Of a stretch of 8,719 nucleotides of DNA, positions 1 through 5,560 are shown in pieces (positions within the stretch are counted from its first letter, which is position 1; each line of letters opens with the position of its first letter). A model generated the notes under the pieces. It ran no database searches. It saw nothing but the letters and a program-made list of their open reading frames with translations, and was not told where the DNA came from. The translations under genes and the position numbers were made by a program. Location of the stretch: positions 1-8,719 of the forward strand of contig JAGYOB010000090.1 of NCBI GenBank assembly GCA_018399515.1, read 5' to 3'. The DNA is from Candidatus Nanopelagicales bacterium (GTDB taxonomy: Bacteria; Actinomycetota; Actinomycetes; S36-B12).

Positions 1-324
1 CTGATGGGGTGTCGCACCGTGGTGCAGGGCATGCACAGCGGCGAAGAGGACCATGGTGGAGTAGCCGGGGCCGATCAACCCGACGGTCTCACCCGGCTGC
101 ACACCCATCCGGGAATCTATGGCTGCAAAACTCACCCGCCAGGAGTCCCAGGATCGGATGATGCATCGAGGCGTCGATGTGGAACCGGAGCTGAACACGC
201 CGAGGTGATCGGGGCCGATGAGGGCGCCGAGGCGACGCTGGTCGTCGGCCCCCACGTGTGGCGGGGCGGCCAGAAAAGCCTGTTGGGACTGCATGGCGGC
301 GAATGCCGCAGCCACGTCAGTCAC
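1..324 (-). CDS. AMP-dependent acyl-CoA ligase-like protein (VraA/YhfT-like), N-terminal part
   Basis: Partial gene running off the left edge; 108 residues are visible from a GTG at 324. It starts 4 nt beyond the bioY stop (317-319), so the gene is nearly fused to bioY and probably co-transcribed. Residues 45-53 read SSGSTSTPR, matching the phosphate-binding loop of adenylate-forming enzymes (usual form [ST]SG[ST]TGxPK), followed by RSWDSWRVSF and a GPG segment at 85-87. From memory this order (loop, DSW..SF, then GP and an alkyl-rich helix) closely follows staphylococcal VraA and other short acyl-CoA ligases found beside BioY. Two loop positions differ: Ser for Gly and Arg for Lys. The loop lies about 45 residues from the start, against about 140 in VraA as I recall it, so the N-terminal subdomain looks missing or very short, as in MenE-type ligases. 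No clear ribosome binding site precedes the GTG; translation may be coupled to bioY. An in-frame GTG at 315 is another possible start. The substrate is unknown. Confidence 0.72.
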   Translation of the reverse strand, partial: MTDVAAAFAAMQSQQAFLAAPPHVGADDQRRLGALIGPDHLGVFSSGSTSTPRCIIRSWDSWRVSFAAIDSRMGVQPGETVGLIGPGYSTMVLFAAVHALHHGATPHQ

Positions 325-922
325 GAGTGACTCGGTGCGGGTCGAGCAGATTCGGGTAAGCCCGGTGCACGGCAGCGGCTGCGCCCGTGGCGATCACCAC
401 CTTGATGACATCACCGGGCAGGTAGGCCGTGGCGGCGATCGCGGTGGCGACGACTCCCGAGGTGCCCAGAATGAAGGCCTGGACGGGGATTCCGATGGCG
501 TACACCACGACGATGCCGCCGATCACATTGGCCAAGCCGCCCCACCACAGCGGGTATGTGGGCAGTTTGCGGGCGACCAGCCAGCCGATCACTCCGGCGC
601 CGGCGACCCAGCCGATCAGATAGCCGACGCTCGGTCCGGCGAAGACCGCGAGGCCACCGCGTCCTCCTGCCAGCAGGGGCAGGCCGAGGGCGACCAGGAC
701 GAGCAGAAGTGCAACCGAAGCCATCGCCCGGCGGGGACCCAGGATCGATCCGGCCAGCATCACCCCGAGGGTTTGCAAGGTGACGGGCACGCCGCTGGCC
801 AAAGTCAACGCGCCGGGCAGTCCCAGGACGGCGATCAAAGCCGTGAAGGAGGCGATCAGGGCGGTGTCTCGGGCGCCCGATCGTGTGGCAGAGCGACGAG
901 GGGGGGCATCTGACACGCGCAC
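317..922 (-). CDS. bioY: BioY, biotin-binding substrate component (S component) of an ECF-type biotin transporter
   Basis: Integral membrane protein of 201 residues, the usual BioY length, with about six hydrophobic segments after a short basic N-terminus. Family hallmarks are visible: GVPVTLQTLGVMLAG at 44-58, a GGRGGL...FAGPSVGYLIGW stretch at 86-105, and YLPGDVIKVVIA at 167-178. BioY captures biotin outside the membrane and, with the EcfA/EcfT energy-coupling module, imports it; some BioY proteins are reported to work alone. No bioM, bioN or ecfA/ecfT gene lies in the window, so the module is shared, elsewhere, or absent. The start is GTG with an AAGGA ribosome binding site (929-933) 6 nt upstream. 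A 14-bp palindrome (932-945) overlaps that site, suggesting repression when biotin is plentiful. The gene diverges from the DUF3145 gene and runs into an acyl-CoA ligase gene. Biotin import fits the neighbouring biotin-dependent carboxylase subunit AccD6. Confidence 0.95.
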   Translation of the reverse strand: MRVSDAPPRRSATRSGARDTALIASFTALIAVLGLPGALTLASGVPVTLQTLGVMLAGSILGPRRAMASVALLLVLVALGLPLLAGGRGGLAVFAGPSVGYLIGWVAGAGVIGWLVARKLPTYPLWWGGLANVIGGIVVVYAIGIPVQAFILGTSGVVATAIAATAYLPGDVIKVVIATGAAAAVHRAYPNLLDPHRVTRD

Positions 923-931
923 AGGCTATCC

Positions 932-945
932 TTGACCCAGGTCAA
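932..945. promoter_or_regulatory. 14-bp palindrome between bioY and DUF3145, candidate operator
   Basis: TTGACC-CA-GGTCAA is a perfect 6-bp dyad with a 2-nt spacer, inside the 71-bp divergent gap. It overlaps the bioY ribosome binding site by two bases and lies about 10 bp before the bioY start, a position suited to repression of bioY. It does not match the BioQ consensus I remember from Corynebacterium (TGAAC-N3-GTTAC) or the BirA box of Bacillus, so the regulator is unknown. The arms also resemble a -35 hexamer, but no good -10 lies at 16-18 bp on either strand. Confidence 0.45.
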
Positions 946-950
946 CTAGT

Positions 951-983
951 GATCGAGGACGCAGGGGAAGGCGACACTCGATC
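951..983 (+). promoter_or_regulatory. Inverted repeat in the leader of the DUF3145 gene, next to its ribosome binding site
   Basis: GATCGAG (951-957) and CTCGATC (977-983) are perfect 7-bp complements separated by 19 nt. In the plus-strand transcript this could form a hairpin ending exactly one base before the GGAGG ribosome binding site (984-988). It may modulate translation of DUF3145 or be a chance dyad; a 7-bp stem with a 19-nt loop is modest evidence. Confidence 0.25.
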
Positions 984-993
984 GGAGGTGACC

Positions 994-1521
994 ATGTCGG
1001 CTTCTTCGTCGGCTACGTCCAACACCGCTGCCCGCGGTGTTGTGATGGTGCATGCCGTGCCTCGTGCGGTGGTCCCGCACGTGGTCTGGGCACTGCGCGA
1101 CGTACTCGCGCGTCACGCGCCGGATCTGGACTTCCACCCTCAGCCTGTGGCACCGGGAAGCTTGCGTGCTGTCGCGAATTGGCGCGGACCGGCAGGTAGC
1201 GCGGCTCGGATCGCTTCGGCCCTGCGCAGGATGCCCGACACCTTGTTCGAAGTCACCGAGGACTTCGGTGTCGACCGAGAGGGTGAGCGGTACGCCTTTA
1301 CCCCCACCCTGGGATTGTTCCGCGCGACGATCGGGGTGCACGGTGACATCTACCTGCACGAGGATCGGGTGCGTGCCGCGATCGCCGGTGCCCACGAGCA
1401 TGGTGTCGACTTGGCCGACGGCCTCGCGCATCTGCTGGGGGAGGCCTGGGATGTCGAGCTCGAGCCCTACCGGGTGGCGACGGCTGATACACCGATCCGG
1501 GTGCTGCACCACGTTGTGTAG
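994..1521 (+). CDS. DUF3145 family protein, conserved actinobacterial protein of unknown function
   Basis: The 175-residue product belongs to the DUF3145 family, a small actinobacterial family of about this length with no known function. Recognition rests on the overall sequence (ARGVVMVHA at 13-21, VVWALRDVL at 30-38, a WRGPAGSAARIASAL stretch at 63-77, RVRAAIAGA at 125-133 and LLGEAWDVELEPYR at 147-160) and on its place beside fabF/accD; in Streptomyces coelicolor the homologue follows fabF directly, as I recall. There are no membrane segments or signal peptide, so it is probably cytoplasmic. The ATG at 994 has an excellent ribosome binding site, GGAGGTG, 3-5 nt upstream; the longer reading frame from 883 enters the bioY gene and is rejected. 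Here the gene has flipped orientation relative to the fab operon: it converges on accD6 and diverges from bioY, so it must have its own promoter in the 923-993 gap. Its persistent linkage to FAS genes suggests a lipid-related role, but that is inference only. Confidence 0.9.
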   Translation: MSASSSATSNTAARGVVMVHAVPRAVVPHVVWALRDVLARHAPDLDFHPQPVAPGSLRAVANWRGPAGSAARIASALRRMPDTLFEVTEDFGVDREGERYAFTPTLGLFRATIGVHGDIYLHEDRVRAAIAGAHEHGVDLADGLAHLLGEAWDVELEPYRVATADTPIRVLHHVV

Positions 1522-1541
1522 TCAGGTCGTGTAGCCGGGTC
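1516..1541 (+). repeat. 13-bp imperfect tandem duplication spanning the DUF3145 stop codon
   Basis: GTGTAGTCAGGTC (1516-1528) is followed directly by GTGTAGCCGGGTC (1529-1541), 11 of 13 identical, and a further GTG begins at 1542. The first copy contains the real stop codon TAG at 1519-1521. The 34-bp gap between the convergent genes DUF3145 and accD6 holds nothing else; I see no terminator hairpin there. Confidence 0.7.
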
Positions 1542-1555
1542 GTGCGGGAAGCGAA

Positions 1556-2962
1556 CTACAGCGGGATGTTGCCGTGCGCTCCACGGACGCCGGGGGTGTC
1601 TAAGAGCACCTGGGCGATGCGCCTGCGGGTTTCGCGAGGTTCGACGATCTCGTCGACCACGCCGATATCCAGTGCTCGGCCGATCCCACCGGAGATCACC
1701 TCATGCTCGGCCGCGAGTTCGAGTTCGAGCTGCGCTCGCAGCTCCTCATCCGATGCCTCCGCGAGCCGACGGCGGTGCAGGATGCGCACCGCGGCCACCG
1801 ATCCCATGACGGCGACCTCTGCGTTCGGCCAGGCGAAGACCCGGGTCGCTCCCAGGGATGAGGAGTTCATCGCGACGTAAGCACCGCCGTAGGCCTTGCG
1901 GGTCACCACGGTGACCCGGGGCACGACGCATTCGGCGAAGGCGTGCAGGAGTTTGGCCCCACGGCGCACGACACCGTCCCATTCCTGGCCGACACCCGGA
2001 AGGTAGCCGGGCACGTCGACCACGACGACGAGTGGGACAGCGAGCGCATCGCACATGCGCACGAAGCGCGAGGCCTTCTCCGCACTCGATGAATCCAGGC
2101 AGCCACCCAAGCGCAGCGGGTTGTTCGCAACGACACCGACGGTGCGACCGCCGAGGCGGCCGAGAGCGACGACGATGTTCGGGGCCCAGCGCGCATGCAA
2201 CTCGACCATGGAGCCCTCGTCGAGCAAGCCTTCGATGAGGGGGTGCACGTCATACGCACGCCGGCTCGATTCGGGCAGCAGATCAGCCAGGTCGCGGTCG
2301 TCGACCGCGGCGAGGTCGAGGGAGCCTTGCGCACCGAGCAGTGAAGCGACGCGGCGTCCCTCGTCGAGGGCCGCACGTTCGGTCTCGGTGACGATGTGCA
2401 CCACGCCGCTGCGTCGACCGTGCGGGTCGGGACCGCCCAGCCGCAGCATGTCCACCTGCTCGCCGGTCACCGATCGGATCACTTCGGGACCGGTGACGAA
2501 GATGCGACCCTCGGGTCCGAGGATGACGATGTCGGTCAGGGCCGGACCGTAGGCCGCCCCGCCTGCGGCCGGACCGAGCACGATGGAAATCTGAGCGACC
2601 TTGCCCGAGATCCGTGTCATCGCCGCGAAGACGCGCCCCACCCCATCGAGGCTTGCCACGCCTTCACGCAACCGGGCACCACCGGAATGCCAGATTCCCA
2701 CGACCGGACAGGAGTCAGCGAAGGCGCGGTCATAGGCGGTCACGATCGCCCGGCACCCCGCCTCACCCATCGCCCCGCCCTGCACGGTCGGATCGGTGGC
2801 GAAGGCGACGACGTTGTGTCCGTCGACGCGGCCGACCCCGACCAGCACACCGCTGTCGTCCTGTGGCGTGATCGTGGTGAAGGTCCCCGGGTCGAAGAAC
2901 TGCTCGAGGCGCACGCGCGGTGAACGCGGATCGAGTTCTGTCGGCGCGACCGCCTGGGTCAT
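1556..2962 (-). CDS. accD6: AccD6-type carboxyltransferase (beta) subunit of acyl-CoA carboxylase
   Basis: 468-residue carboxyltransferase subunit that moves CO2 from carboxybiotin to acetyl-CoA (or propionyl-CoA), supplying malonyl-CoA to FAS. Two crotonase-like halves are visible. The N half has VGIWHSGGARL (88-98) and GPAAGGAAYGPAL (130-142), whose paired glycines form an oxyanion hole, then VTGPEVIRSVTGEQVDM (156-172). The C half has LLPESSRRAYDV (228-239), VVANNPLRLGGCLDS (277-291), VVDVPGYLPGVGQEW (314-328), RKAYGGAYVAMNS (355-367) and FAWPNAEVAVMG (376-387). The sequence, including the GNIPL C-terminus, follows mycobacterial AccD6 closely, and M. tuberculosis accD6 likewise ends the fabD-acpM-kasA-kasB cluster. 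There is no zinc finger as in bacterial AccD of the four-subunit enzyme. The partner AccA (biotin carboxylase plus biotin carrier) is not in the window. The ATG overlaps the fabF stop as ATGA (2959-2962) and lacks a strong ribosome binding site, pointing to translational coupling. Confidence 0.95.
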   Translation of the reverse strand: MTQAVAPTELDPRSPRVRLEQFFDPGTFTTITPQDDSGVLVGVGRVDGHNVVAFATDPTVQGGAMGEAGCRAIVTAYDRAFADSCPVVGIWHSGGARLREGVASLDGVGRVFAAMTRISGKVAQISIVLGPAAGGAAYGPALTDIVILGPEGRIFVTGPEVIRSVTGEQVDMLRLGGPDPHGRRSGVVHIVTETERAALDEGRRVASLLGAQGSLDLAAVDDRDLADLLPESSRRAYDVHPLIEGLLDEGSMVELHARWAPNIVVALGRLGGRTVGVVANNPLRLGGCLDSSSAEKASRFVRMCDALAVPLVVVVDVPGYLPGVGQEWDGVVRRGAKLLHAFAECVVPRVTVVTRKAYGGAYVAMNSSSLGATRVFAWPNAEVAVMGSVAAVRILHRRRLAEASDEELRAQLELELAAEHEVISGGIGRALDIGVVDEIVEPRETRRRIAQVLLDTPGVRGAHGNIPL

Positions 2963-4188
2963 GATCGCGACCGGAAGGTCAAGGCGACGTCGTGGCCGCC
3001 GAAGCCGAAAGAGTTGTTCACGGCCAGCAGATCTCCTTCGGGAAGCGCTTGCGCGGTGTTCGCTGCGACGTTCAACCCGATCTGTGGATCAAGTTCGTCG
3101 ATATTGATGGTGGGTGGTGCGAGGCGATGGTGCAGGGCCAGCACGGTGAACAAGGCTTCCAGGGCCCCGGCGGCACCCAGGGTGTGACCGGTCATCGACT
3201 TCGTGCCCGACACGATCGCGGTGGTGTTCTCGCCGAGAGCCGAACGGATCGCGATGGCCTCGGCGATATCGCCCTGCGGGGTCGAGGTGGCGTGGGCGTT
3301 GACGTGCACGACATCCGATGGTGCAGCACCGGCAGCATCGAGGGCTGCTCGCATCGCACGGGCAGCACCGTGGCCCTCGGGATCGGGTTGGGCGATGTGA
3401 TGGGCATCGGCGGTCATCCCGGCTCCGGCGAACGTCGCATAGATCCGTGCCCCGCGAGCCCGGGCGTGATCGGCGCGCTCGAGGACCAGCATCGCCGCAC
3501 CTTCACCCATCACGAAGCCGTCCCGCGCGAGGTCATAGGGCCGTGAGGCAGCCGGCGGATCGTCATTGCGGGTGGACAGGGCTCGCATCGAGGCGAATCC
3601 CGCGATGGTGAGGGGATGGATGGGTGCCTCGGTGCCCCCGACCATGACGACGTCCGCGCGTCCCTCGGTGATCATCTTTGCTCCCCATGCCACAGCTTCA
3701 GCACCCGACGCGCAGGCGCTCACCGGAGCGTGCACGCCGGCCGCAGCGTGGCGGTCGAGGCCGACCACGGCAGAGGGTCCGTTCGGCATGAGCATGGGAA
3801 CCGTGTGCGGTGAGATCCGCGAGGGCCCGCGTTCCTTGAGCACGTCGTAGGCATCGAGCAGCGTGATGACACCGCCGATTCCCGTTCCCACGACGGTGCC
3901 CATGCGCTCGGGCTCGACCTCGGGTGCCCCAGCATCAGCCCAGGCTTCGCGAGAGGCGATCAACGCGGAGGCCTGCGATCGGTCGAGGCGTCGCACTTCG
4001 ACCCGGTCGAGCACCTCGCTGGGATCGACGGCCAGTACTCCGGCGAACCGCACGGGCAGTTGCTCGGCCCAATCCTGGGTCAAACTCACGACTCCGGACG
4101 CGCCACGGGTGACCGCTGCCCACGTGCTGGCTACGTCTCCACCCACGGGTGTGGTGGCACCTAGTCCGGTGACGACGATGTCAGGCAC
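2959..4188 (-). CDS. fabF: 3-oxoacyl-[acyl-carrier-protein] synthase II (KAS II)
   Basis: 409-residue elongating condensing enzyme: it joins malonyl-ACP to a growing acyl-ACP in the cytoplasm. Thiolase-fold hallmarks are complete: the nucleophile Cys159 in SACASGAEA, His299 in NAHATSTPQGD, Lys330 and His335 in TKSMTGHTLGAAG, and the NNSFGFGGH glycine loop at 391-399. The start chosen is the GTG at 4188, which gives the family N-terminus MPDIVVTGLGATTP and lies 2 nt beyond the acpP stop (4191-4193); a 30-residue longer frame overlaps acpP and is not KAS-like. An AAGG about 13 nt upstream is a weak ribosome binding site, so coupling to acpP is likely. The window has one KAS II where mycobacteria have kasA and kasB side by side, so this is the FabF of ordinary fatty-acid synthesis rather than a mycolate system. 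The stop overlaps the accD6 start. Confidence 0.96.
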   Translation of the reverse strand: MPDIVVTGLGATTPVGGDVASTWAAVTRGASGVVSLTQDWAEQLPVRFAGVLAVDPSEVLDRVEVRRLDRSQASALIASREAWADAGAPEVEPERMGTVVGTGIGGVITLLDAYDVLKERGPSRISPHTVPMLMPNGPSAVVGLDRHAAAGVHAPVSACASGAEAVAWGAKMITEGRADVVMVGGTEAPIHPLTIAGFASMRALSTRNDDPPAASRPYDLARDGFVMGEGAAMLVLERADHARARGARIYATFAGAGMTADAHHIAQPDPEGHGAARAMRAALDAAGAAPSDVVHVNAHATSTPQGDIAEAIAIRSALGENTTAIVSGTKSMTGHTLGAAGALEALFTVLALHHRLAPPTINIDELDPQIGLNVAANTAQALPEGDLLAVNNSFGFGGHDVALTFRSRS

Positions 4189-4190
4189 GG

Positions 4191-4430
4191 TCAGGCCGTG
4201 GCCTTGGTGATGTAGTCGACAGCATCGCCGACGGTGCGCAGGTTCTTCACCTCGCTGTCGGGGATCTTCACGTCCCACTTGTCTTCGGCCGCCATGACGA
4301 CCTCGACCATGGACAGCGAATCGATATCCAGGTCATCGACGAAGGACTTGTCCAACTGGACATCGTCGACCGGCACGCCAGCGACCTCGTTGACGATCTC
4401 GGCCAGTCCGGACAGGATCTGCTCGCTCAC
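4191..4430 (-). CDS. acpP: Acyl carrier protein of FAS-II
   Basis: 79-residue acidic helical protein that carries the growing acyl chain on a phosphopantetheine arm. The attachment site is Ser38 in the DLDIDSLSMVEV motif (33-44), followed by the usual acidic helix II and the segment AAEDKWDVKIPD (47-58). Length and sequence are typical of actinobacterial AcpP. The start is GTG at 4428-4430 with a good ribosome binding site, GAGAGGAA (4436-4443), 5-6 nt upstream. A separate strong site for this gene fits the high level at which ACP is needed relative to the enzymes. It sits between fabH and fabF as in Streptomyces. A duplicated 13-bp sequence lies just upstream of the ribosome binding site. 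Confidence 0.97.
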   Translation of the reverse strand: MSEQILSGLAEIVNEVAGVPVDDVQLDKSFVDDLDIDSLSMVEVVMAAEDKWDVKIPDSEVKNLRTVGDAVDYITKATA

Positions 4431-4443
4431 GGGTGTTCCTCTC

Positions 4444-4473
4444 GTAACAGTGGATGGGTTGTAACAGTGGATG
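4444..4473 (-). repeat. 13-bp direct repeat (17-bp period) between fabH and acpP
   Basis: GTAACAGTGGATG occurs exactly at 4444-4456 and again at 4461-4473 on the plus strand, read as CATCCACTGTTAC in the transcript. The pair fills most of the 53-bp gap; the copy nearer acpP abuts its ribosome binding site. It may be a slippage duplication with no function, or two binding sites for a protein or RNA. The 17-bp period is not an integral number of helical turns. Confidence 0.75.
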
Positions 4474-4483
4474 TAGGGGGACT

Positions 4484-5488
4484 CTAGGGCAGGCGCACGA
4501 CCTGGGACGCATAGGCCAAGCCGGCACCGAAACCGATGAGCAGGGCCAGCCCGCCGTGGGGCACCTCGCCGGTGCTGAGCATGTGATCCATGGCGATCGG
4601 GATCGATGCCGCCGAGGTGTTCCCGGTCGTGGCGATATCGCGGGCTACGGGCACATGATCGGGAAGTTTCAGCGCGCGGACCATCGCATCTGTGATGCGC
4701 ATGTTCGCCTGATGGGGAATGAACGCATCGAGATCATCGGCACTGACCCCGGCGGCCTCGAGTGATTCGGCAGCGGTCTTGGCCATGTGCGCCACGGCCC
4801 AGCGGAACACCTGCTGGCCCTGCATCGACAGCGTCGGGAAACGCTCGCCGCCGTTGTCGCGGTAGTCGATCAGCGATTGCGTCATCGTGATCGCGTCGTA
4901 CTGCTCGCCGTCGGATCCCCACACCACGGGGCCGATAGCCGGTTCTTCCGAAGGCCCAACGACGGCCGCCCCGGCGCCGTCGGCGAAGATGAACCCGGTC
5001 GAGCGGTCATCGAGGTCGATCCAGTCGGTGAGTTTCTCGACACCGATGACCAGTACGTGCTCAGCTGATCCGCCGCGGATGAGGTCCTGGGCGAGTGCGA
5101 GCCCATAGCAGAAGCCGGCGCAGGCCGCGGAGATGTCGAACGCGGCGGCATTATTCGTCCCGAGCCGGTAGGCGATTTCGGCGGCAGCCGACGGAGTGGG
5201 GTAGGGGTGCGTCACCGTGGCGACGATGACCGTGCCGATCTCGGTCGCCGACACTCCGGCAGCCTGCAACGCCCGCTCGGCGGCCAGGAAAGCCAGGTCG
5301 CACACCGTCTGATCGGGCGCGGCGTACCGACGCTCGACGATTCCCGAACGTTCCTGGATCCACTCGTCGGTGGAATCGATGCGCTCGCACACCTCGGCGT
5401 TGGTGACCACCCGATCGGGGCGGTATCCCGCGACGCCCATGATGCGCGCGTAGGGGTGACCCTTCGCGCTGCGCAAGGGTGTGGTCAT
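4484..5488 (-). CDS. fabH: 3-oxoacyl-[acyl-carrier-protein] synthase III (KAS III), initiating condensation
   Basis: 334-residue enzyme that condenses acetyl- or branched acyl-CoA with malonyl-ACP to start fatty-acid synthesis. The catalytic triad is clear: Cys123 in ISAACAGFCYGL, His259 in FIPHQANMRI, and Asn290 in ATTGNTSAASIP. The N-terminal STDEWIQERSGIVERRY motif (39-55) is also typical. FabH decides whether straight or branched primers are used; the sequence alone does not show which here, though actinobacterial FabH commonly accepts branched primers. The ATG at 5486-5488 has a strong AAGGAGA ribosome binding site (5495-5501) 6 nt upstream. It is second in the fab operon, after fabD. 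An alternative reading frame arriving from fabD ends in a TGA (5488-5490) that shares one base with this ATG. Confidence 0.97.
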   Translation of the reverse strand: MTTPLRSAKGHPYARIMGVAGYRPDRVVTNAEVCERIDSTDEWIQERSGIVERRYAAPDQTVCDLAFLAAERALQAAGVSATEIGTVIVATVTHPYPTPSAAAEIAYRLGTNNAAAFDISAACAGFCYGLALAQDLIRGGSAEHVLVIGVEKLTDWIDLDDRSTGFIFADGAGAAVVGPSEEPAIGPVVWGSDGEQYDAITMTQSLIDYRDNGGERFPTLSMQGQQVFRWAVAHMAKTAAESLEAAGVSADDLDAFIPHQANMRITDAMVRALKLPDHVPVARDIATTGNTSAASIPIAMDHMLSTGEVPHGGLALLIGFGAGLAYASQVVRLP

Positions 5489-5506
5489 CAGGCGTCTCCT
5501 TCGAAA

Positions 5507-5560
5507 GTCACGATGCTGGGGGTCACGATGTCGGGGGTCACGATGTCGGGGGTCACGATG
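5507..5560 (-). repeat. 15-bp tandem repeat, four core copies, at the fabD-fabH junction
   Basis: The 9-mer GTCACGATG occurs at 5507, 5522, 5537 and 5552 on the plus strand, exactly 15 bp apart. Spacers are ctgggg, tcgggg and tcgggg, so the two middle units are perfect 15-bp repeats. In the transcript the unit reads ATCGTGACCCCCGAC. The copy at 5552-5560 contains the fabD stop codon (5553-5555), so the array begins inside the fabD end and stops just before the fabH ribosome binding site. The period is a multiple of three, and one frame is open across the whole array, encoding IVTPD-like pentapeptides. Confidence 0.9.

Noticed and set aside
218..913. Plus-strand frame opposite bioY and the ligase
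   Set aside because: Compositionally biased (Gly, Asp, Gln, Ser) and antisense to a clear BioY; no recognisable domain.
932..945. BioQ or BirA operator
   Set aside because: The palindrome differs in sequence and spacing from the BioQ (TGAAC-N3-GTTAC) and BirA boxes I know, so only an unassigned operator is proposed.
1522..1555. Bidirectional terminator between DUF3145 and accD6
   Set aside because: The 34-bp gap contains a tandem duplication but no inverted repeat with a T-tract on either strand.
2959..4188. Mycolic-acid FAS-II (KasA/KasB) system
   Set aside because: Only one KAS II is present and there is a fabH in the operon; the order matches ordinary de novo synthesis as in Streptomyces.
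4189..4278. A longer FabF starting at 4278 (439 residues)
   Set aside because: The extra 30 residues overlap acpP out of frame and are Arg/His-rich; the GTG at 4188 gives the standard KAS II N-terminus just after the acpP stop.
5507..5560. CRISPR array
   Set aside because: Units are 15 bp with 6-bp near-identical spacers; far too short, and spacers are not unique. It is a simple tandem repeat.
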